Position numbers and translations under genes: made by a program. 64,000 bases of DNA from an uncultured Opitutales bacterium. Lineage in GTDB: Bacteria > Verrucomicrobiota > Verrucomicrobiia > Opitutales > Intestinicryptomonadaceae. How positions within the stretch are numbered: position 1 is the stretch's first letter; each line of letters starts with the position of its first letter. The notes beneath the pieces were generated by a model, which was given only the letters and a program-made list of their open reading frames with translations, made no database searches and was not told where the DNA came from. The stretch is taken from assembly GCA_944389315.1 (NCBI GenBank), contig CALXLX010000050.1:1-64000 (forward strand), in the 5' to 3' direction. Below are positions 53,054-62,295 of this stretch, piece after piece.

Positions 53054-53804
53054 AAAAGCAAACACTCTTGCGGAGGCCGCCGACAAATTCAAGCGGGGGA
53101 AGATGTCTGCCAGGGAATTCGAGAAGTTCATGGCAAGAAACGCCACGCTGAATCTGGGGCATACGCTAGTGGACAATCTACGGCTGGCGAGGACGGGAGC
53201 GGCTGAGGTCATATACGGGGCGGGCAAGACGGACCCTCAGATTCTGCAGATAGCAAAGTCTATGAGGGAGCGCGGGCAGCGCGTCTTGGCAACGAGGCTC
53301 TCCGACTCTGCGATGGACTCCATTAAAAGCAATTTTCCCGAGGCGCAAATATGCAAAATAGGCAGAATCGCCTCCATAGGCGGAAACGCGAAGCGCATTT
53401 CAAGGAGTAAAATAGCCATAGTAAGCGCTGGCACGTCGGACATGCCCGTCGCAGAGGAAGCGCGCTTTACGGCCGAATTTCTCGGCAGCCGCACCGAAAG
53501 CTTCTTCGACTGCGGCGTGGCGGGGCTGCACAGGCTGCTCGAAAGGCTCGAGGACATCTCAAAGGCGAGGGTTGTAATAGCGGTTGCGGGCATGGAGGGA
53601 GCTCTGGCGACGGTCCTTGCCGGGCTGATAGACAAACCTCTCATAGCAGTCCCCACAAGCGTGGGATACGGGGCCAGCTTCAAGGGCATGGCGGCCCTGC
53701 TTGCGATGATGAACTCCTGCGCGAACGGAGTCAGCGTGGTGAACATAGACAACGGATTCGGCGCCGGATACAATGCCCATCTTATAAACACCTTGCCAAG
53801 ATAG
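53046..53804 (+). CDS. larB: Nickel-pincer cofactor carboxylase/hydrolase LarB
   Basis: The 252-residue protein has a PurE-like fold with EVIYGAGKTDPQI, IVSAGTSDMPVAEEA, VVIAVAGMEGALATVLAGLIDKPLIAVPTS-type blocks, SVGYGASFKGMAALLAMMNSC and GVSVVNIDNGFGAGYNAHLI. LarB carboxylates nicotinic acid adenine dinucleotide and cuts its phosphoanhydride. It is the first step of the cofactor pathway and the last gene in this order (larC-larE-larB). It overlaps larE by 8 bases. The transporter gene begins 10 bases later. Confidence 0.93.
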   Translation: MSKKANTLAEAADKFKRGKMSAREFEKFMARNATLNLGHTLVDNLRLARTGAAEVIYGAGKTDPQILQIAKSMRERGQRVLATRLSDSAMDSIKSNFPEAQICKIGRIASIGGNAKRISRSKIAIVSAGTSDMPVAEEARFTAEFLGSRTESFFDCGVAGLHRLLERLEDISKARVVIAVAGMEGALATVLAGLIDKPLIAVPTSVGYGASFKGMAALLAMMNSCANGVSVVNIDNGFGAGYNAHLINTLPR

Positions 53805-53814
53805 GATAGCCGAT

Positions 53815-54501
53815 ATGCCAGAAGACACCTTGTCAGCCCTGCTTATTGCAGCCGTATCCATAGGGGTTCTCCACACCGTCGCCGAACCGCAGCATTACCT
53901 GCCCTTTGCGGCTCTTTCAAAAAGCAACGGGTGGAGCTTTTCAAGAACTTTGTCGTGCGCGTTTCTGTGCGGCATGGGCCATGTGATATCCTCGGTTGCG
54001 GTGGGGGCGGCGGGCCTTGCGCTCGGCGCGGGGCTCGGAGCGGTGGAAGCGGCTGACATAGCAAGGGGGCAAATCGTAAAATGGATGTTCCTGTCCTTCG
54101 CGATAGCCTATACCCTATACGGTTTTAAGACGGCATTCCGCAGAAAGATACACATGCACCCTGACGGTTCCCTGCATCCCGACGAATCTTGCTGCGCGCA
54201 CAAACATTCAGGGGCCTCATCGACCGCGTTTTGGACGCTTTTTTTGATTTTCGCCCTCGGCCCGTGCGAGGTGCTGATTCCGCTAGTGATACCGCCGGCG
54301 GCAAATTCCGACTGGGCGGGGGTATTCCTTGTAGTCACGGCGTTCTCCGCCGCGTCCGTACTGACTATGCTCTGCGCGGTGTCGGCGCTCCTATGGGGGA
54401 TGAAACTTCTGCCCGCCAACGCCGATTTCTCGCGGTTTACGGGGTTGTTCACCGGCTTTGTCCTCCTATTTTGCTCCATTTGGCTGTTTATCGAAGGCTG
54501 A
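53815..54501 (+). CDS. Putative nickel transporter (NicO/RcnA-like membrane protein)
   Basis: The 228-residue protein has about six helices. The first carries VLHTVAEPQHYLPF with His20 and His27, close to the HTxxxPDH pattern of NiCoT/NicO-type transporters, and GMGHVISS adds His56. A cytoplasmic loop is rich in His and Cys (H113, H115, H121, C126, C127, H129, H131). Its position 10 bases after larB supports a role in supplying nickel for the lar cofactor. Cobalt or zinc export cannot be excluded, and the match to the family is by eye. Confidence 0.7.
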   Translation: MPEDTLSALLIAAVSIGVLHTVAEPQHYLPFAALSKSNGWSFSRTLSCAFLCGMGHVISSVAVGAAGLALGAGLGAVEAADIARGQIVKWMFLSFAIAYTLYGFKTAFRRKIHMHPDGSLHPDESCCAHKHSGASSTAFWTLFLIFALGPCEVLIPLVIPPAANSDWAGVFLVVTAFSAASVLTMLCAVSALLWGMKLLPANADFSRFTGLFTGFVLLFCSIWLFIEG

Positions 54502-54570
54502 ATGAATGCCGGTACGTTTTTCGATAAAAACGCCCCACATGGCCGCGACGGCGCAGGAGTTGGCAAGCTC

Positions 54571-56241
54571 CTACGAGCAGAAGAACAATATCAGCATCTG
54601 GGCGGTCAAAACCCGCATAAACATGGAGAGCGGATATACCGTAGCGTAGCTGACCGCGGGGGCGTCGTTTGCTGCAACTGCGTTTGAATACGCAAGAGCC
54701 GGAGGATTGGTACTGGCGCCGGAGAGCATTCCGCATATGGAAAAATAATCCATCTTGAAAACTCCCCTGGCGACTGCGCCCGCAGCCAGCATGGGCAGCA
54801 TTGTTATAAGCGCCCCGTAGGCAATCCAAACATAGCCGCCGCCGAGGAGAGTCGAGAAGAAATTCGCCCCCGCGCCGAGCCCCACCGACGCCAAGAACAG
54901 CGATATACCCATCTCCCGAAGCATCAGGTTTGCGCTTAGCGTGGTGTATGTCACCATGTTTATCCTGTACCCGAAACGCCCTATGAGTATGGCAACCACC
55001 AAAGGCCCCCCCGCGAGCCCCAGCTTTACGGGCTGCGGTATGCCAGGGAACGCAAAAGGCACGCTGCCGAGAAGCACCCCAAGAAATATTCCGAAAAATA
55101 TGGGGATAAGGTTCGGCTCGCGAAGGCGCTTCATGGAGTTCCCGAGCAGTTTCTCGACGCCCTCCACGGCGTCCGCGCTTCCCACTACGGTGACGCCGTC
55201 ACCCATTTGGAGCTTCAGCCCTGGATGCGCCACAAGGTCTATTCCCGCGCGGTTTACCCTGGTAATGTTGTACGCCCCGCCGCCGAAAAGCCCCAATTTG
55301 CCGAGGCTTTTTCCATTTAGATTCGGGCGGGTTATGAGTATGCGGCGAGAAACCAGTTTAGTGTCGAGCTTGCGCCATTCCATCTCGACGGGCCTGCCTA
55401 TGAACGCGCCGACAAAAGCCTCGTCCTTGGACTCGAGAACCACAAGAACGCTGTCTCCGCTGCGAAGGGCACTTGAAGCCGTCGGAATTTCCACGGAGGA
55501 ATCGGCGCGGAGTATCCTTGATATGACGAGGTGCCGCTTTGAAAGCTCGGCTATCTTGGAAATCTCCATTCCGAAAAGCGCCGGATTTTCAACCCTGAAA
55601 GTAAGGCGCTTGGCGCTGCTGCCCGCCCCCTCCCGCGAATGTAAAATAGCGCGCTCGGAATCGAGATTTATGCGGAATATCCTTCGCAGCAACATCATGG
55701 AGGCTATCGCCCCCAAGACGCCGAGGGGATAGGCGACGGCATATCCGAGCGAGATGAGGTCCGCCCCCTCGCCTTTCATGTCGGCATAAGTCTGCTGGGC
55801 GGCGCCCAATCCGGGAGTGTTTGTGACTGCGCCGGAAAGTATGCCCACTACGGTGGGCATGTCCAGTGAAGTCGCAAAATATATGCCGACCGCCAAGGCC
55901 ACGCCAAAAAGAATCATGAAAAGCGCGATGGCGTTGAGCCTTACCCCGCCCTCCTTGAACGATGAGAAAAATCCTGGCCCGACCTGGAGGCCTATGGAAT
56001 ATACGAAAAATATCAGGCCTATCTCCCTGGCAAAATGCAGGCAGTGGGAATCCGCATTAAGCCCCATATGGCTTAGGAATATTCCCACAAAGAGTATCCA
56101 TGTGGAGCCTATGGACACCCCCTTAATCTTTATTTTTCCCAATGCTATGCCGAGCGCTATGACAAGTGAAAGCGCCAAAACGCTGCCCGCCACCGAAGAT
56201 TCGGCAAAAATATCCCTCAGCCACTGCATAAGATTTTCCAT
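54571..56241 (-). CDS. AspT/YidE-family putative transporter with two RCK_C domains
   Basis: The 556-residue protein has two Asp-Al_Ex membrane halves (about residues 20-185 and 375-555) that flank two TrkA_C/RCK_C domains (about 205-370). Typical motifs are GIALGKIKIKGVSIGS, TNTPGLGAAQQTYAD, LREMGISLFLASVGLGAG and GMLSGASTNPPALAYSN. Relatives include the aspartate:alanine exchanger AspT and the uncharacterised YidE and YbjL. The substrate is unknown. It converges on the nickel transporter gene and is divergent from macA. Confidence 0.9.
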   Translation of the reverse strand: MENLMQWLRDIFAESSVAGSVLALSLVIALGIALGKIKIKGVSIGSTWILFVGIFLSHMGLNADSHCLHFAREIGLIFFVYSIGLQVGPGFFSSFKEGGVRLNAIALFMILFGVALAVGIYFATSLDMPTVVGILSGAVTNTPGLGAAQQTYADMKGEGADLISLGYAVAYPLGVLGAIASMMLLRRIFRINLDSERAILHSREGAGSSAKRLTFRVENPALFGMEISKIAELSKRHLVISRILRADSSVEIPTASSALRSGDSVLVVLESKDEAFVGAFIGRPVEMEWRKLDTKLVSRRILITRPNLNGKSLGKLGLFGGGAYNITRVNRAGIDLVAHPGLKLQMGDGVTVVGSADAVEGVEKLLGNSMKRLREPNLIPIFFGIFLGVLLGSVPFAFPGIPQPVKLGLAGGPLVVAILIGRFGYRINMVTYTTLSANLMLREMGISLFLASVGLGAGANFFSTLLGGGYVWIAYGALITMLPMLAAGAVARGVFKMDYFSICGMLSGASTNPPALAYSNAVAANDAPAVSYATVYPLSMFMRVLTAQMLILFFCS

Positions 56242-56402
56242 CTATTTAAAAAGGCGCCTGCGCCGCATAATAACCGTATTAACAAGAGGCAACCTACGTC
56301 CTGGAATAGGCAATTTCAAATACAGACGTTTAAAAGACTTTGCAATAAATGCAAGCTCTGTTTGACAAAATGAAAAATTTTCTTGAAACTAAAGGGGTTT
56401 TG

Positions 56403-56426
56403 CGAATTCTACCATTGTTGAATTCG
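56403..56426. promoter_or_regulatory. Inverted repeat, candidate operator in the macA upstream region
   Basis: CGAATTC, ten bases, then GAATTCG. Each arm has the palindrome GAATTC, so it is also a direct repeat with a 16-base period. The right arm overlaps the -35 of the candidate promoter, so it fits a repressor site. Confidence 0.45.
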
Positions 56427-56447
56427 TTGTTTTTTATGGGGGATAAT
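56418..56447 (+). promoter_or_regulatory. Candidate promoter of the macA operon
   Basis: TTGAAT (56418-56423) and GATAAT (56442-56447) are 18 bases apart. Transcription would begin only a few bases before the ATG at 56459. Confidence 0.45.
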
Positions 56448-56458
56448 ATTTGTAAAAG

Positions 56459-57742
56459 ATGAAAAATTCAGGAAAAACAAAGAAAATCCTGTTTGTCGTT
56501 GCGGTGCTCGCATGCGCCGCAGCGGGGGCGTACTTCTACTTTTCGAACAGGGGTGCAAACTTCTCCTTCGATGTAGAGGAGCCGCAAACGCGGGAAATAG
56601 CGCTGAATATAGACGCAACCGGCACGGTTGAACCGGAGGACCTTGTTGAGGTCACGGCCAGAGTGTCGGGAGAGATAATGAGCTTTGGAAAGGACGTGGA
56701 CGGGAACACCATAGACTACGGTTCCCGCGTCAGAAAGGGAGACCTTCTCGCCCTGATAGACGACGAAATACCAAAATCCAACCTCACCGAGTCTTCCGCG
56801 CAGCTTAAGCAGAAGGAATCCTCCCTGGCGCAGGCCCAGGCAAATCTTGTGCTCAGCCAGGCCAAGTTCAACCAGGCCAAGCGCGATTGGACCAGGGCCG
56901 AAAAGCTCGGCAAGGGCGAGGCGCTCTCCCAGGCCTCGTACGACGAGTACCTGTCGCAGTACGAGATAACCATGGCAGACGTGGAGGTCTCTAAAGCGGC
57001 AATAAAGCAGGCCGAGGCCGCAATAGAGGGCGCAAAGGCGGACTTGAAAATACAGCAGAGGAATCTTGAATACTGCCTGATAACCTCTCCGGTTGACGGG
57101 GTTATAATAGACAGGGTTGTGGATATAGGCCAGACGGTCGTCTCCAACATGAGCGCAAGCTCGCTGTTTCTGATAGCAAAAGACCTAAGCAGAATGCAGG
57201 TGTGGGCGAGCGTCAACGAGGCGGACATAGGGAACATAAGAAAGGGCCAGAAGGTGACCTTTACGGTCGACGCTTTTCCCGGGGAGACCTTCTACGGCGA
57301 AGTGGAAAAGATAAGGCTCAACGCCACTATGTCGCAGAATGTAGTCACATATATAGTGGAGGTTACCACGGACAATTCCTCAGGCAGGCTGCTGCCCTAC
57401 CTTACGGCGAATTTGAAATTTGAGGTGGAAAAGCTCAAGGACGCCGTATGCGTGCCGATTTCCGCCCTGAGGCTGATAGTGGACGACAAGTACATATCCT
57501 CCGACGCTTCCGAGGAGGCCATCACCGCCAACGCAAAGGTGTGGACCCCCGCTCCGGACGGTCTTGCCATGCCCATTCCTGTGACTGTTCTTGTCACGGA
57601 CGGCGAGTATGCGGCTATAAAGAATTTGGACGGTTCAAAATTCTCAAGACCCGTAATTACGGCCATAACCGAGATAAAGGACGACAGCGGCAAGGCGGTA
57701 AACCCGTTCATGCCAAAGCCGCGCGCGCGCAAGAAGAAGTAG
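56459..57742 (+). CDS. macA: MacA-like periplasmic adaptor of an efflux system
   Basis: The 427-residue protein has an N-terminal anchor helix (ILFVVAVLACAAAGAYFYF), a lipoyl/beta-barrel part (EPQTREIALNIDATGTVEPEDLVEV, RKGDLLALIDDE) and a coiled-coil hairpin (about residues 105-190). The second half of the lipoyl domain is ITSPVDGVIIDRVVDIGQTV. Adaptors of this type link an inner-membrane ABC pump to a TolC-like channel; here the ATPase, permease and channel genes follow in order. Substrates may be macrolides, peptides or lipids. Confidence 0.9.
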   Translation: MKNSGKTKKILFVVAVLACAAAGAYFYFSNRGANFSFDVEEPQTREIALNIDATGTVEPEDLVEVTARVSGEIMSFGKDVDGNTIDYGSRVRKGDLLALIDDEIPKSNLTESSAQLKQKESSLAQAQANLVLSQAKFNQAKRDWTRAEKLGKGEALSQASYDEYLSQYEITMADVEVSKAAIKQAEAAIEGAKADLKIQQRNLEYCLITSPVDGVIIDRVVDIGQTVVSNMSASSLFLIAKDLSRMQVWASVNEADIGNIRKGQKVTFTVDAFPGETFYGEVEKIRLNATMSQNVVTYIVEVTTDNSSGRLLPYLTANLKFEVEKLKDAVCVPISALRLIVDDKYISSDASEEAITANAKVWTPAPDGLAMPIPVTVLVTDGEYAAIKNLDGSKFSRPVITAITEIKDDSGKAVNPFMPKPRARKKK

Positions 57743-57788
57743 GAAATACGCATCTTAGCGGAAAACACGCGTAAAAGAGGCCTCCAAC

Positions 57789-58490
57789 ATGAGTCTGATT
57801 TCTTTAAAAAACATAACAAAGACCTACAAGGTGGGCAATATACTCCTGCCCGTGCTCAAGGGCATAACTCTTGACGTCGAGAAGGGAGAGATGCTTGCGC
57901 TCACCGGGGCGAGCGGTTCGGGGAAGTCCACGCTTATGAACATACTCGGCTGTCTGGACAGGCCCTCCGGAGGGGAGTACTGGATAGACGGCATAGAGGC
58001 CTCAAAGCTCGACAACGACGGCCGCGCAGATTTGCGCAACAAGAAGATAGGCTTCGTATTTCAAAACTTCAATCTTCTGCCGAGGACAAGCGCGCTTGAA
58101 AACGTCATAATGCCCTTGGGCTACACTGCAGCGCACATGTCAGAGAAGGAAATGCTCGAGGCTGGAAGGACGGTACTTGAGAGGGTCGGCTTGAAGGACA
58201 GAATGGAGCACGAGCCGTCGCAGTTGTCCGGAGGCCAGCAGCAAAGGGTGGCCATAGCCAGGGCTTTGGTCAACCACCCGCAGATACTCTTTGCCGACGA
58301 GCCCACCGGGAACCTCGACACGAAGATGAGCGAGGAAATTTTGGACATATTCGACCAGATAAACGAGAACGAAGGCGTTACGATAGTGCTTGTCACGCAC
58401 GAGCCAGACATAGCCGCCCGCGCAAAGCGCGTGATAAAGATGAGGGACGGCAATATAGAGACCGACGTTTCAAAAGACTCCACAATATAG
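57789..58490 (+). CDS. MacB/LolD-type ABC transporter ATPase
   Basis: The 233-residue protein has Walker A GASGSGKST, Q-loop VFQNFNLLPR, signature LSGGQQQRVAIARAL and Walker B ILFADEPTGNLD. It belongs to the MacB/LolD/FtsE group. The permease is a separate gene 4 bases later, whereas E. coli MacB has both domains in one chain. It supplies energy to the efflux or lipoprotein-type system formed with the neighbours. Confidence 0.95.
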   Translation: MSLISLKNITKTYKVGNILLPVLKGITLDVEKGEMLALTGASGSGKSTLMNILGCLDRPSGGEYWIDGIEASKLDNDGRADLRNKKIGFVFQNFNLLPRTSALENVIMPLGYTAAHMSEKEMLEAGRTVLERVGLKDRMEHEPSQLSGGQQQRVAIARALVNHPQILFADEPTGNLDTKMSEEILDIFDQINENEGVTIVLVTHEPDIAARAKRVIKMRDGNIETDVSKDSTI

Positions 58491-58494
58491 CCAG

Positions 58495-59838
58495 ATGAAC
58501 ATATTTAGAATAATAAAATCGGCGATAAAGGCCATATTGAGGAATCCGACGCGCACGTTCCTGACGACGCTGGGCATAGTCATAGGCACGGCCTCGGTGA
58601 TAGCGCTTATGGAGGTTGGAAGCGGCGCGCAGGAGACGCTGGAAAAGAACATTTCTGCGATGGGCGTGACCACCATAAACATACGCCCCGGGACGGTGAC
58701 TACGGGAGGGGTGAAATCCGGAACCCGCGCAAACCTGACAGCCCAGGACGCCGAGGCCATACGCAACGAATGTCCGCACGTAGTGGCCGTCTCGCCCGTA
58801 GTTTCCGCGAGGGGACAGATAATCTACGCGGGGAAGAACTGGTCGCCCTATTTCATAACCGGCATAGACGAGGACTACATGCGCATATCCAACTGGCATG
58901 TAGAGAAGGGTTCGGAAATAGACGCATCAAGAATAAGGCGCGGCGCGAAAGTATGCCTGATAGGCTCCACAATAGTAAGGGAGCTTTTCGGCAGCGAAAA
59001 TCCCATAGGGAAGGACCTGCGCATACAAAATGTAGTATTCAAGATTATCGGGACGCTGAAGTCCAAGGGCGCAAACATGTTCGGCATGGACCAGGACGAC
59101 TGCGTTTTCGCCCCGTGGACGACGGTTAAAAGCAGGCTTAAGGGCGCGGGGCAAAGCTCGTTGAGCTCCGTAAGCTCGTCGAGCGTAAACACGTCATCGT
59201 CAGACGGCATATACACGACAGGGGTGAGCTTCTATCCGGAGATAAAGAATGCCGACAGGATTCCGCCAGTAAGGTTCGTGAATGTAGACAGCATAAGCGC
59301 CTCTGCCGACAGCCTTGAAAACGTTCCCAAAGCGGTGGAGGAAATAACAAGAGTGCTGCGCCGCACGCACAGAATAGCAAAGGACGCCGACAACGACTTT
59401 AACATACGCACGATGTCCGAGATGTCGGACTTCTTCACCTCTCAGACGAAAACCATAACAAATCTGCTGCTCTGCGTGGCGCTGATATCGCTTTTGGTCG
59501 GCGGCATAGGAATAATGAACATAATGCTTGTGTCCGTGACGGAGCGCACGAGGGAGATAGGCCTTAGGATGGCGGTCGGGGCGAAGAAATCGGACATACT
59601 CAGGCAGTTTTTGATAGAGTCCGTGGTAATGTGCCTGATGGGTGGAATCATAGGCATGCTGCTCGGGCACGGGGCGTCTTTGCTGCTGGCAAAACTCATG
59701 AACTGGCCAAGCGCAATATCCTACCTTGCAATAGTAATATCCGTGGGGGTCTCCGCGGTCATAGGCATAGTATTCGGGTACTACCCGGCGTGGAAGGCCG
59801 CCAGACTCGACCCGATAGAAGCTTTGAGATATGAATAG
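58495..59838 (+). CDS. MacB-type ABC transporter permease
   Basis: The 447-residue protein has the N-terminal helix of the MacB periplasmic core domain (AILRNPTRTFLTTLGIVIGTASVIAL), a large periplasmic region and a C-terminal FtsX domain with three helices, including GGIGIMNIMLVSVTERTREIGLRMAVGAKKSDI. This is the membrane part of a type VII (mechanotransmission) ABC transporter. It overlaps the outer-membrane factor gene by eight bases. Confidence 0.94.
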   Translation: MNIFRIIKSAIKAILRNPTRTFLTTLGIVIGTASVIALMEVGSGAQETLEKNISAMGVTTINIRPGTVTTGGVKSGTRANLTAQDAEAIRNECPHVVAVSPVVSARGQIIYAGKNWSPYFITGIDEDYMRISNWHVEKGSEIDASRIRRGAKVCLIGSTIVRELFGSENPIGKDLRIQNVVFKIIGTLKSKGANMFGMDQDDCVFAPWTTVKSRLKGAGQSSLSSVSSSSVNTSSSDGIYTTGVSFYPEIKNADRIPPVRFVNVDSISASADSLENVPKAVEEITRVLRRTHRIAKDADNDFNIRTMSEMSDFFTSQTKTITNLLLCVALISLLVGGIGIMNIMLVSVTERTREIGLRMAVGAKKSDILRQFLIESVVMCLMGGIIGMLLGHGASLLLAKLMNWPSAISYLAIVISVGVSAVIGIVFGYYPAWKAARLDPIEALRYE

Positions 59839-61375
59839 ACATTCACTCGCAACAATTTCGGCCTTGGCCGTGGCGCTGCTTTGCGGCTGCGCCGTAGGTC
59901 CGGACTACGAACGCCCGAACTTTGAAATCGACAACAACTGGTCAAAGAAGGGTCTCGACAAGGAGTCCCAAAACGTGGCCGACTGGTGGAAGATTTTCGG
60001 GGACGAGCAGCTCAACAGCCTTGTGGCACGGGCGCTGGAGAACAACTATTCCATAGCCACGGCCAGAGCGCGAATCCAACAGGCGAGAGCCACTCTCGGG
60101 GTATCCACAAGCGGTTTGTTCCCCACGCTCGACGGCTCGGGCAGCTATACGGAGTCCGGCAGGTTGGCGAGCGGGTACGGCAGGAGCGCATACAATATAG
60201 GCGCGAAGGCAAGCTGGGAGATAGACGTATTCGGCGGAACGCGCAGGGATATAGAGTCCAAAGCGGCAGACTACGCCTCGAGCCTGGCAAACGAGGCGGC
60301 CGCGCGCATAGCGGTTGCCGCCGAGGTTGCGAAGAACTATATGAACTACCGCTGCGTGCAGGAGGAGCTTGTCATAACGCAGAGGAATTTGGAAACCCAG
60401 AAGCGCACGCTGGAAGTGACGTCGCGCAAGCACAAAAACGGCTTTGTCTCCGAGTACGACGTCAGAAGGTCGGAGGCGCAGGTTGGATCCACCGCGGCGG
60501 AAATTCCCGCTTTGCAGAGGGAGCTCAACCAGACGCGCTACGCGATAGAATATCTTTTGGGCCTGCAGACGGGGGCTCTTGAGGAAGAGCTCAAGGATTT
60601 CAAACCGCTTCCCATGATAGAGGATTTCACACCGGAAGCGTCTGTGCCCGCCTCGCTGCTCAAGCGCCGTCCGGACGTAATATCCGCGGAGTTCGCCCTT
60701 AAGAGCGCCGTCGCAAGAATAGGGGCGGCCCGGGCAGACTACTATCCGCGCTTCTTCATAAGCGGAAACATTTACTACGACGCGGGGAATACCGCCTCCA
60801 TGTTCAATGCAAATACGGGGAATTGGTCGGCTGGGCCGTCGGTCTCGTGGAATATATTTAGCGCGGGCAAGACATACTACAATGTAAAATATGCGGAATC
60901 GGCCGCGCGCGAAGCCGGTCTGGCATGGGAAAGCACCGTGTTAAACGCCATCAAAGAGGTGGAGGACGCAATGACCGCCCTCGGTCGCGAGCGCGAGCGC
61001 ATGAAGTTGTTGGAGTCCGTTGTGGAGAGCAACAAGCGGGCCCTCGAACTTTCTAAAGAGCTCGAGGAGAACGGAGAAATAGAATTTCTCGACCTGCTCG
61101 AGACGCAGCGCACTCTGCTTTCTTCAGAGCAAAACTGCGCAATAAGCAGGATGAATTTCGTCTCCTACATAACAGACTTTTATCTGGCTCTCGGCGGAGG
61201 CTGGAACAGCGAGGAATATTTCCAAGACGCTCCCGACGACAACGTCCAAGAGGGCGCAAAGAAGGCTCCAGCACTCGAGGCAAAGCCGGATGCTCTTCCC
61301 ATGTGCGATATAGAGCCCTACGATAAGGACAATCTGCGCCCAGACGCAAAACTTGCCGCGCAGGATGAAAAATAA
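59831..61375 (+). CDS. NodT/TolC-type outer-membrane efflux lipoprotein
   Basis: The 514-residue protein starts with a lipoprotein signal (lipobox LLCGC, Cys20) followed by AVGPDYERPNFE, as in NodT-type channels. Two OEP repeats show SRIQQARATLGVSTSGLFPTLDGSG-like and LLKRRPDVISAEFALKSAVARIGAARADYYP. It forms the outer-membrane channel for the MacA-ABC system. The C-terminal tail of about 50 residues is acidic and has no known motif. A terminator follows 20 bases later. Confidence 0.93.
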   Translation: MNRHSLATISALAVALLCGCAVGPDYERPNFEIDNNWSKKGLDKESQNVADWWKIFGDEQLNSLVARALENNYSIATARARIQQARATLGVSTSGLFPTLDGSGSYTESGRLASGYGRSAYNIGAKASWEIDVFGGTRRDIESKAADYASSLANEAAARIAVAAEVAKNYMNYRCVQEELVITQRNLETQKRTLEVTSRKHKNGFVSEYDVRRSEAQVGSTAAEIPALQRELNQTRYAIEYLLGLQTGALEEELKDFKPLPMIEDFTPEASVPASLLKRRPDVISAEFALKSAVARIGAARADYYPRFFISGNIYYDAGNTASMFNANTGNWSAGPSVSWNIFSAGKTYYNVKYAESAAREAGLAWESTVLNAIKEVEDAMTALGRERERMKLLESVVESNKRALELSKELEENGEIEFLDLLETQRTLLSSEQNCAISRMNFVSYITDFYLALGGGWNSEEYFQDAPDDNVQEGAKKAPALEAKPDALPMCDIEPYDKDNLRPDAKLAAQDEK

Positions 61376-61396
61376 AAGCCCCCTACCCACTTTTTC

Positions 61397-61428
61397 AAAA
61401 CGCGCACTTTTTCCAGTGCGCGTTTTTT
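61397..61428 (+). terminator. Terminator of the macA operon
   Basis: A 12-bp stem AAAACGCGCACT / AGTGCGCGTTTT with a six-base loop is followed by T. Confidence 0.87.
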
Positions 61429-61429
61429 T

Positions 61430-61755
61430 GCCGCTAACGGGAAAGGTAAAATACGCAAATGCTTTTTGCAGAAGGTAAGAGCTCCATATCCTCCTATCCG
61501 CGAAGCGAGGCGGCTAAAAGGTGCAAATCCGGCGGTTTTCTTGTTTTCAAGGAGTAAATTCCGAAATGCTTAATTGCCAGGGACAGATATTTTTTGCCTT
61601 AACCCCTCAAAATCATCCCGCGATGCAGGCTGCAAAAGGCAAATTTGCGGCATTTGCTTAGGCTAAAAGAAAGCCTGGTCATCATCGCGCTTGTAAACCG
61701 CAAAAAATCCCCGCCCTTTAGGCGGAAGAAAAATTTTTAGAGAAAAAGATAAAAA
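61430..61755. other. Intergenic stretch with small hairpins, no clear gene
   Basis: About 330 bases hold no convincing gene. A 32-codon open frame at 61459-61557 has no support. Two short hairpins are visible: AGGCT / AGCCT at 61660-61676 and CCGCC / GGCGG at 61711-61725. A structured RNA cannot be ruled out, but I recognise none. Confidence 0.4.
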
Positions 61756-61759
61756 ATAG

Positions 61760-61793
61760 TTGACTTAAGAAAAATAAAAGTATTATAGTACTA
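61760..61793 (+). promoter_or_regulatory. Candidate promoter and palindrome upstream of the Rrf2-rubrerythrin pair
   Basis: TTGACT (61760-61765) is followed by TATTAT (61781-61786, 15-base spacer) or TATAGT (61784-61789, 18-base spacer). The 8-bp palindrome TAGTACTA (61786-61793) overlaps the -10 region and could be an Rrf2 binding site. Confidence 0.45.
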
Positions 61794-61870
61794 CTATTCT
61801 TTTATATGAAAAATCGCGCGGCCCCACTCCGCGGGAAAAGTATAGAAGATGCAAACGGGATAAAGGAAAG

Positions 61871-62293
61871 ATGGCCTGCAGAATACTCAACATATCCACC
61901 GGAGCCGCCATAGCAATGCATGCGGTACGCCTGCTTGCGGACGCCCGGGAGCCCATAGGGGCGGCGGAGATGTCGAAAAGGCTCGGGGTATCCAAAAACC
62001 ATCTTTCAAAGATAATGAGCAGGCTTGCGGCCTCGGGGATAGTCTCCTCGGAGAAGGGCCCGAGCGGGGGATTTTTCCTTTCGGAGGCGCAGGGAGGGAA
62101 AAGTTTCATGGAGGTTTTTACGGCCATAGACGGGTCTTTGCCCATATGCGACTGCATGTTTGAAACCCCTAACTGCGACAAGAGAAACTGCATATTCGGC
62201 GATCTGATAAAAAAGACCTACGCCGAATTTGAAAAGACGCTATCCCGGACGAAAATTTCTCCACAAAATAAACAAAAACAGAAGGTAAAATAA
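61871..62293 (+). CDS. Rrf2-family transcriptional regulator with cysteine cluster
   Basis: The 140-residue protein has an N-terminal winged helix-turn-helix ([26 protein letters not shown], then [10 protein letters not shown]). Four Cys occur at 93, 95, 102 and 107 ([17 protein letters not shown]), in the place where IscR and NsrR bind an iron-sulfur cluster. It likely senses oxygen, NO or iron-sulfur state. The rubrerythrin gene begins two bases after the stop, so it is probably the target. A palindrome in the promoter suggests self-control. Confidence 0.92.
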   Translation: MACRILNISTGAAIAMHAVRLLADAREPIGAAEMSKRLGVSKNHLSKIMSRLAASGIVSSEKGPSGGFFLSEAQGGKSFMEVFTAIDGSLPICDCMFETPNCDKRNCIFGDLIKKTYAEFEKTLSRTKISPQNKQKQKVK

Positions 62294-62295
62294 TC

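Noticed and set aside
61459-61557. 32-residue open frame in the gap after the efflux operon
   Set aside because: No ribosome site, no hydrophobic or conserved feature; likely by chance.
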